This document shows, in pieces, positions 42,246 through 47,082 of a stretch of 47,082 bases of DNA; position 1 is the stretch's first letter, and every line of letters begins with the position of its first letter. Origin of the DNA: Anaerolineaceae bacterium (GTDB lineage: Bacteria > Chloroflexota > Anaerolineae > Anaerolineales > Anaerolineaceae). The stretch covers positions 1-47,082 of the forward strand of contig JAFPZX010000083.1 in the NCBI GenBank assembly GCA_017417055.1, written 5' to 3'. The translations under genes and the position numbers were made by a program. The notes under the pieces were generated by a model. That model was not told where the DNA came from and ran no database searches. It saw only the letters and a list, made by a program, of their open reading frames with translations.

Positions 42246-43596
42246 GGTGATGATGACCTCCCTTCAAAACCAGACAGAGATCGTCGATATCCTGTTTGGA
42301 GTTCATTTCGGTGACCGCAATCAGCAGGCAGTTTTCAAATACCGGGTAGGAACCGGAAAGATCATAACCGCCCAGGATGCCGTGTTCCAACAGGTGTTCC
42401 TGAAGCTCTGCCACCGGTTTTGGACACTTGACCACGAATTCATGGAAAAACGGACCGGGGTTCAGGATCTCATAGCCTTTGAGTTCGCTGATCTTCTTTG
42501 CGGCGTAGTGCGCCTTGTGATAGCAAAGGGAAGCCACTTCGCGAAGCCCTTCTTTACCCAGCAGACTGAGGTAAATCGCGGCGGTCAGGGCATTGAGTCC
42601 CTGGTTGGAGCAGATATTGGAGGTCGCCTTTTCACGGCGGATGTGCTGTTCGCGGGCAGTCAGCGTCAGAACGTAGCTTTTCTGTCCGCGGTTGTCGACG
42701 GTCTGTCCGACGATGCGTCCGGAGACCTTGCGGATCAGTTCCTTGCGGGCAGCGAAAATGCCGAGATACGGTCCGCCATAGGAAAGCGGGATCCCCAGCG
42801 GCTGTCCTTCACCAACCACCACATCAGCGCCCATTGCACCCGGTGTCTTGAGCAGCCCGAGAGCGATCGGATTTACGCAGACGCACAGCAGTGCGCCTTT
42901 GGTGTGGACCGATTCGGCCAGTTCGGTGAAATCAAAGATTTGTCCGAAGAAGTCCGGATATTGGACGATGACCATGGCTGTGTTTTCATCCACCGCGTCG
43001 ATAAGTTTCTGTGGGGTGATGTCTGCGAGACTGTCGAAGGTCGGGGAGATCATGTACATGCCGTCAAAGTCGCTCAGGTAGGTGCGCATCACGGACTGGT
43101 AGTGTGGATGAAGCCCCGGTGAGACCAGAATCTCTTTGCGCTTGCCGCGGAACTGGTGATAAGCCAGAATCCCGGCTTCCGCACAGGCGGTGGCGCCGTC
43201 ATAGTGAGATGCGTTGGCCGCGTCCATGCCGGTGAGGCGGGCAATGAGGGACTGGTATTCAAAGATTCCCTGCAGCGTGCCCTGAGAGATTTCCGGCTGG
43301 TATGGGGTGTAGGCGGTGTAAAATTCTCCGCGGCTGATCAGGTTGTCGATGGCGGCGGGAATGTAGTGATAATAAGCGCCCGCGCCGAGGAAGCTGACCG
43401 TGTTGGAGAGGGTAAGGTTGGCTTCCGCCATCTCCTTGAGCTGAGCGGAGACTTCCATCTCCGTCATGCCGCGGAGCAGGCCAAGTTTAGGAAAGCGGTG
43501 CTGTTCCGGGATCGCCGCAAAGAGATCTTCGATCTTCTCTACGCCGATGGACTTCAGCATCTCCTCCCGTTCGGATTCAGTATGAGGAATAAACAT
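42235..43596 (-). CDS. gcvPA: Glycine dehydrogenase (decarboxylating) subunit 1, P-protein alpha half
   Basis: A 453-residue subunit. FIPHTESEREEMLKSIGVEK, then FLGAGAYYHYIPAAIDNLIS and FYTAYTPYQPEISQGTLQGI are hallmark N-terminal GcvPA sequences. Mid-protein GEGQPLGIPLSYGGPYLGIF and TLTAREQHIRREKATSNICS NQG match the family. The C-terminus ends in a natural GGHHHHVH cluster that may bind metal or be neutral. The start codon shares one base with the stop of gcvH (TAATG), so translation is coupled. Confidence 0.97.
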   Translation of the reverse strand: MFIPHTESEREEMLKSIGVEKIEDLFAAIPEQHRFPKLGLLRGMTEMEVSAQLKEMAEANLTLSNTVSFLGAGAYYHYIPAAIDNLISRGEFYTAYTPYQPEISQGTLQGIFEYQSLIARLTGMDAANASHYDGATACAEAGILAYHQFRGKRKEILVSPGLHPHYQSVMRTYLSDFDGMYMISPTFDSLADITPQKLIDAVDENTAMVIVQYPDFFGQIFDFTELAESVHTKGALLCVCVNPIALGLLKTPGAMGADVVVGEGQPLGIPLSYGGPYLGIFAARKELIRKVSGRIVGQTVDNRGQKSYVLTLTAREQHIRREKATSNICSNQGLNALTAAIYLSLLGKEGLREVASLCYHKAHYAAKKISELKGYEILNPGPFFHEFVVKCPKPVAELQEHLLEHGILGGYDLSGSYPVFENCLLIAVTEMNSKQDIDDLCLVLKGGHHHHVH

Positions 43597-43988
43597 TAAT
43601 GCTCCCGTTCCTCGCAGTATTTTTCGTATGCAGCGGCATCCATCAGTTCGGATTTGTCAACCGGACCGTCGACTTTTACTTTGATGAACCAGGCGGTGCC
43701 AAAGGCATCCTTGTTGATGATCTCGGGTTCGTCGGCAACGGCTTCATTGATTGCGGCAACAGTACCGGAGACCGGTGTGTAAATGTCGGATGCTGCTTTG
43801 ACGGATTCGACGGTGCCGATGCAGTCGCCCGCCTCCACGGATTCATCGGCTTCAATGCTCACTTCCGCGAACACGATATCGGAAAGCTGGCTTTGCGCAT
43901 AGTCGGTGATACCGATGGTGGCGGTGTCCCCTTCAATGCGGACCCATTCATCATTTTTGGAATAAAGTAAACCGGATTCGATTTTCAT
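43596..43988 (-). CDS. gcvH: Glycine cleavage system H protein
   Basis: A 130-residue lipoyl carrier. LLYSKNDEWVRIEGDTATIG is the usual N-terminus, and lipoylation lysine K64 lies in VGTVESVKAASDIYTPVSG. It shuttles the aminomethyl group between the P, T and L proteins. The Shine-Dalgarno AAAGGAG lies 11 bp before the ATG, directly after the stop of an Rpn remnant, leaving no room for a usual gcv leader or glycine riboswitch. Confidence 0.97.
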   Translation of the reverse strand: MKIESGLLYSKNDEWVRIEGDTATIGITDYAQSQLSDIVFAEVSIEADESVEAGDCIGTVESVKAASDIYTPVSGTVAAINEAVADEPEIINKDAFGTAWFIKVKVDGPVDKSELMDAAAYEKYCEEREH

Positions 43989-44003
43989 GATTTGTTTCTC
44001 CTT

Positions 44004-44198
44004 TTATATTTTTGCCAATAATTCTTTTTGTTCGGAGTTTGAAATGCGCAGCAGGTCCATTGCCTGTTGGGCAGTAATTTTCAAAGACTCCATAAGGTTG
44101 CGAATATTTGCTAATCTCTCTTTTACTAATCCTTCTGCTATTCCTTCTGCTTTGGCTTTATCTCTAACTTCTTCGAATGCTCAGCACATGATTTCAAT
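44004..44198 (-). pseudogene. Remnant C-terminus of an Rpn nuclease, tandem to the intact gene
   Basis: About 64 codons reading EIMC, stop, AFEEVRDKAKAEG, then LESLKIT-like NLMESLKITAQQAMDLLRIS ending LLAKI. It matches the C-terminus of the Rpn gene at 44202-45020 (VEVMCRAFEEVRDEA; NLIDTLKISTKQAMELLKIS; ILAKI). A TGA at 44181-44183 replaces the Arg codon. It lies in the same frame 3 bp after the intact gene's stop, so it looks like a partial tandem duplication that has begun to decay. Confidence 0.8.
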
Positions 44199-44201
44199 CT
44201 C

Positions 44202-45020
44202 TTATATTTTTGCTAATATCTTTTGCTGATCTTCAGAAGAAATTTTCAGCAATTCCATAGCTTGTTTGGTGCTGATTTTTAATGTATCGATTAGATTTCT
44301 AATCATTTCTATTTGTGTTTGCTCTCTGGCTTCATCTCTGGCCTCATCTCTGACTTCTTCGAATGCTCTGCACATAACTTCCACTCCTTTCGGGTTTTCT
44401 TTGTAATAGCTTGTCGTGTCTTTCATCAATTTATAATTCATATCCGCGGGATTGGGGCATGAAAAATCATGCATTAATTTACCGATATCGGAATCATCCC
44501 GGAATTCTCCGTTGACGTATAAGATGTGTTCACCGTCGTTGAACAGTTCCTTCGTTTCCAGGTTTACTCGTTCGATATGATATATCGCTTTTCCTGCCCC
44601 AAACTTATCCTTTTCAGTCAGAAAGATCGTATAAGTCTCAGGAAGCTCGCTGAATTTCTGATTCGCATCCAGGTTTTCAATATCAATCACACTGGAATGG
44701 TATCGGGCCCGATGAACGTCAGAACCCTGGTCAGAGCGTTCAATTTCCAGATTATATTTTCTTCCCTTTGAATCATTCCCATACGCGTCAAAACAAATCG
44801 ATCTTGCTCCGACAAGACGCTTTATGTCCTTCTGAATCTCTAATTTTGTAATTTCGAGATCGGAAATACCGGTCATGATTCGCAGAACAAGCTGCACCAG
44901 CGGAATGTTATCCCGAAAAATGCAGCGCATAAAATCATCATCGATTGGCCTCAGACCTCGAAGCCGTGCCAAATCTTCCTGACGCTGCCGTATTTTTCTT
45001 TGCTCTGCTGTCTCATTCAT
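44202..45020 (-). CDS. Rpn-family recombination-promoting nuclease / PDDEXK_2 transposase-like protein
   Basis: A 272-residue protein started at ATG 45020 (MNETAEQRKIRQRQEDLARL) after CGAGGTG, not at the upstream Met. LRGLRPIDDDFMRCIFRDN and GISDLEITKLEIQKDIKRLV lead into the PD-(D/E)XK core SICFDAYGNDSKGRKYNLEI. The second family signature is YHSSVIDIENLDANQKFSEL followed by ETYTIFLTEKD. The C-terminal EVRDEARDEARE repeat and the helical tail ending KISSEDQQKILAKI are usual for the family. Rpn proteins are DNA nucleases that promote RecA-independent recombination. Its tail is duplicated just downstream. Confidence 0.92.
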   Translation of the reverse strand: MNETAEQRKIRQRQEDLARLRGLRPIDDDFMRCIFRDNIPLVQLVLRIMTGISDLEITKLEIQKDIKRLVGARSICFDAYGNDSKGRKYNLEIERSDQGSDVHRARYHSSVIDIENLDANQKFSELPETYTIFLTEKDKFGAGKAIYHIERVNLETKELFNDGEHILYVNGEFRDDSDIGKLMHDFSCPNPADMNYKLMKDTTSYYKENPKGVEVMCRAFEEVRDEARDEAREQTQIEMIRNLIDTLKISTKQAMELLKISSEDQQKILAKI

Positions 45021-45104
45021 TGACGCACCTCGAAATATTTTTTCAATAATATATATTTTACAATGGAAATATAGGAATTTCAAGAGTTTTTAAAGATGTC
45101 TTCA

Positions 45105-45139
45105 ATAAAAAAAGCGGGACGGTTACTTCGGAACCGTCC
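45105..45139 (-). terminator. Rho-independent terminator of the AAA-ATPase-like gene
   Basis: On the minus strand GGACGGTT (45139-45132) pairs with AACCGTCC (45124-45117) and is followed by CGCTTTTTTTATT. It lies about 95 bp after the stop at 45233. The stem core GGACGGTT also resembles the REP-like palindromes. Confidence 0.8.
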
Positions 45140-45232
45140 ATGTTAAAAACGCAAATCAACAACGAAGCAGTATATCAAAATTCGTGCACTGCTTTTCGCT
45201 ATATGCCGTAAACTGAGGTGTATCCCAAATTT

Positions 45233-46876
45233 TCAAGCCCTTTCAATGGTACAGCTGTGATGTTTGAAAGACGGGCTGTCGTTGGAAATTGTCCTGTCAT
45301 AATTGATCCCAATCAGAATCAGGTTTCCCTTGTAATGTTCAAGCCGATCCGGATATTTCTGCCGGTGGATTTGAGAAATGGCAGTGCGGGCATTCTCGTC
45401 GTACTTCAGCTCGATCAGCATCGCGGGAACATCGGATGTTTTCGGCAGATAAACGAGATCCGCGTATCCCTTGCCGGAGTCAAGCTCCGGAATGACCGTA
45501 TAATAATCCTGCGCTGCGTAATATGCCAGTTGAACCGCATAGCTGAGCCCCGCTTCTGTGTGATAGGTCTTATTGCCGGCTTTGTCATGCGCGTCTTCGA
45601 TCAGCTCAGCGACGGTTTCTTCATCACCGGCCCATGTCGCTTCCAGCAGCTTTCTGGAATTTTCCAAAGCTCTGAATGTAATGGTCCATGCTCTGGCTTT
45701 TGTGGATGTTTTGAATACTTGCAGCACTTCCTGATTGGGGATGAAGAGTTCTTTGGTTTGATAGTTGTATCCCAGATAGCCGAGGTGGATCAGCATTGTC
45801 AGAATATCATCTTTCGTTTCAAAACTGGTCATGTCATTTTGATATCCGGTGATATCCACTTTCACCCGCCCGCCTTCCATCAGGATGGCAACTTCTTCTT
45901 TTAATCCGTCAAAATCCCAGTCAATGTATTGTAGCAGGGCTTCAAAGGTTTCTGTTTGGTTCCAATAATTATCAATGATCCCGTTACGGACGGCTTTCAC
46001 TACGGAAAGCGGACTGTAAAGCGAATATTGTTCAGCAATCAGGGCTTCTCCGGTTTCTTCAGACAATGCGTAATTCGGGTCGGCGGGAATGTTATTGCTG
46101 ACTTTGTAACCGTCATACCAATCTTTGATTTTTTGGAAATCACGTCCATATACATCACAAAGCTGTCTGACTTCCTCTGTCGTGAAACCGGTATATTCCG
46201 CTAATTGCATCGGCGTGATGATAGAATATTCATCGAACATATTGAGAGCCGAATGTTTTCCGTATTTTTTGATTGGGAGAATCCCTGTCATGTAAGCGAG
46301 TGCAATAAATTCACGATCTTTGAGCCAGTTACGGAGAAAATCAAGGTACAATTTTTGCCCTTGCTTATCATTCTTGTATTCACGAAAAATTGCATCCCAC
46401 TCGTCAATAAAAACTACAAACCTTGTTTTTGTAGACTGGTAAAATATTCTGAGACTGTAAATGAAATCACTTTCATCGTAGTTTACTTCAGGGTAAATTT
46501 TCACCAGCTCTTTAAGTATTCGTAGGGTAATCGTATCTATAGCTTCGCTGATAGTTCTTTTGGAATTGAAAAAATCAGTCATAACTAACCGGATTACATT
46601 AAACTTTCCCAGATATTTATCCCAGCTTTCACTGCTTTTGCTGAGCTTGCATTTTTCGAAAAGAGCTCGGCTGTCTGCTGTTCGGTCATAATAAGCGCCC
46701 AACATTTCTGTTGCCATGGTTTTCCCAAAGCGGCGCGGACGGGAGACACACATATATTTTTGCTTGGTACAGACGACGCTGTTCACATAGTTCACCATTT
46801 CGGTTTTGTCAACATAAATTTCTGAATTTAATGCTTCTTCAAAAAGATCGCTGCCCGGATTTAAATACATGCCCAT
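45233..46876 (-). CDS. AAA-ATPase-like protein with C-terminal PDDEXK nuclease-like domain (PF09820/PDDEXK_9 type)
   Basis: A 547-residue protein. MYLNPGSDLFEEALNSEIYV and the Walker A-like SRPRRFGKTMATEMLG (45-60) define the AAA-ATPase_like family. RFVVFIDEWDAIF near 150 is the Walker B-like strand. ILPIKKYGKHSALNMFDEYS and the YTGFTTEEVRQLC stretch are standard. The C-terminal KGYADLVYLPKTSDVPAMLI followed by ELKYDENA is the PD-(D/E)XK-like domain. The family is abundant in gut and sludge anaerobes and its function is unproven; a mobile or defence-linked role is often suspected. Confidence 0.92.
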   Translation of the reverse strand: MGMYLNPGSDLFEEALNSEIYVDKTEMVNYVNSVVCTKQKYMCVSRPRRFGKTMATEMLGAYYDRTADSRALFEKCKLSKSSESWDKYLGKFNVIRLVMTDFFNSKRTISEAIDTITLRILKELVKIYPEVNYDESDFIYSLRIFYQSTKTRFVVFIDEWDAIFREYKNDKQGQKLYLDFLRNWLKDREFIALAYMTGILPIKKYGKHSALNMFDEYSIITPMQLAEYTGFTTEEVRQLCDVYGRDFQKIKDWYDGYKVSNNIPADPNYALSEETGEALIAEQYSLYSPLSVVKAVRNGIIDNYWNQTETFEALLQYIDWDFDGLKEEVAILMEGGRVKVDITGYQNDMTSFETKDDILTMLIHLGYLGYNYQTKELFIPNQEVLQVFKTSTKARAWTITFRALENSRKLLEATWAGDEETVAELIEDAHDKAGNKTYHTEAGLSYAVQLAYYAAQDYYTVIPELDSGKGYADLVYLPKTSDVPAMLIELKYDENARTAISQIHRQKYPDRLEHYKGNLILIGINYDRTISNDSPSFKHHSCTIERA

Positions 46877-46983
46877 ATCAAAATATCTCCCGTTTAAATT
46901 TTATCATGCTTTCTTTCAGCGTAAGACGACAATTTTTAACGGGTCTGCGTATCAAATTTCCATAGAAAAGAAAAACTGGCAAA

Positions 46984-47037
46984 TTTGAATATATGATACT
47001 TGAGCCTCTGGAGCGGCTCAAGTATCATATATTCAAA
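46984..47037. repeat. Perfect 23-bp inverted repeat
   Basis: The left arm 46984-47006 starts TTTGAATATATGATACTTGA and ends GCC. The right arm 47015-47037 is its exact complement, with an 8-base TCTGGAGC loop. It lies 108 bp upstream of the start of the AAA-ATPase-like gene; the rest of 46877-47082 is AT-rich with no gene seen. Confidence 0.85.
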
Positions 47038-47082
47038 GAAACTGGTGAAAAAAAAATAGGAAGTTCCTAAAATTATATTTGC

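Noticed and set aside
43989-44200. Glycine riboswitch upstream of gcvH
   Set aside because: The region is an Rpn coding remnant; no tandem aptamer-like GC stems were seen.

Overview
The window reads as chromosomal DNA of an anaerobic or fermentative bacterium. Promoters are of the sigma-70 type (TTGACA/TATAAT), Shine-Dalgarno sites are GGAGG-like, the tRNA has no encoded CCA, and glycine dehydrogenase is split into gcvPA and gcvPB. It also has a BspA-like leucine-rich repeat protein, Rpn (PDDEXK_2) genes and an AAA-ATPase-like/PDDEXK_9 gene. A host- or sludge-associated Anaerolineae (Chloroflexota) or a Clostridia-like organism would fit. This is an inference from gene content only, and I cannot name a species.

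Region 1 (1-16853) is a plus-strand capsule/exopolysaccharide locus. It starts inside a lipid-linked sugar-phosphate transferase. It then has a UDP-glucuronate 4-epimerase, UDP-glucose dehydrogenase, an Alg14/PssD and Alg13/PssE pair, a TupA-like ATP-grasp protein, three glycosyltransferases, a beta-propeller-like protein, a Wzy-type polymerase, a pyruvyl-transferase-like protein, a Wzx flippase and UDP-galactopyranose mutase. Together these would make a Wzx/Wzy polymer containing hexuronic acids and galactofuranose, possibly pyruvylated and amino-acid decorated. Two small GNAT acetyltransferase modules that look like toxin-antitoxin pairs interrupt the locus. One is frameshifted; the other separates the Alg14 and Alg13 genes. 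The centre (about 6.2-15.8 kb) is visibly more AT-rich than both flanks, as expected for an exchanged serotype-specific core.

Region 2 (16990-29109) holds surface and housekeeping genes: a large secreted cysteine-rich subtilase, a broken Rpn gene, a 451-residue protein with a long disordered linker, a BspA-like leucine-rich repeat protein, a secreted lectin-fold protein, an AlkZ-related protein, tRNA-Leu(GAG) with a consensus promoter and terminator, and murJ.

Region 3 (29310-40623) has a lysophospholipase-like hydrolase with a Dabb protein, a flavoprotein, a membrane-anchored HAD phosphatase and an aldo/keto reductase. It also has the most unusual object here: a two-gene unit in which a 1577-residue fusion (HD domain, helical-repeat region, NadD/CoaD-type adenylyltransferase, GNAT-like segment, phosphoribosyltransferase-like segment) overlaps by 4 bp a lactate/malate-dehydrogenase-like gene.

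Region 4 (40776-46876, minus strand) is gcvH-gcvPA-gcvPB without gcvT. An Rpn gene and a decayed in-frame copy of its C-terminus lie directly upstream, followed by an AAA-ATPase-like/PDDEXK_9 gene.

The gene-poor gaps of regions 2-4 are full of dispersed repeats: a TIR-bearing MITE-like family (three copies), REP-like palindromes built on GGGACAG/CTGTCCC, and a longer repeat related to one of those palindromes.
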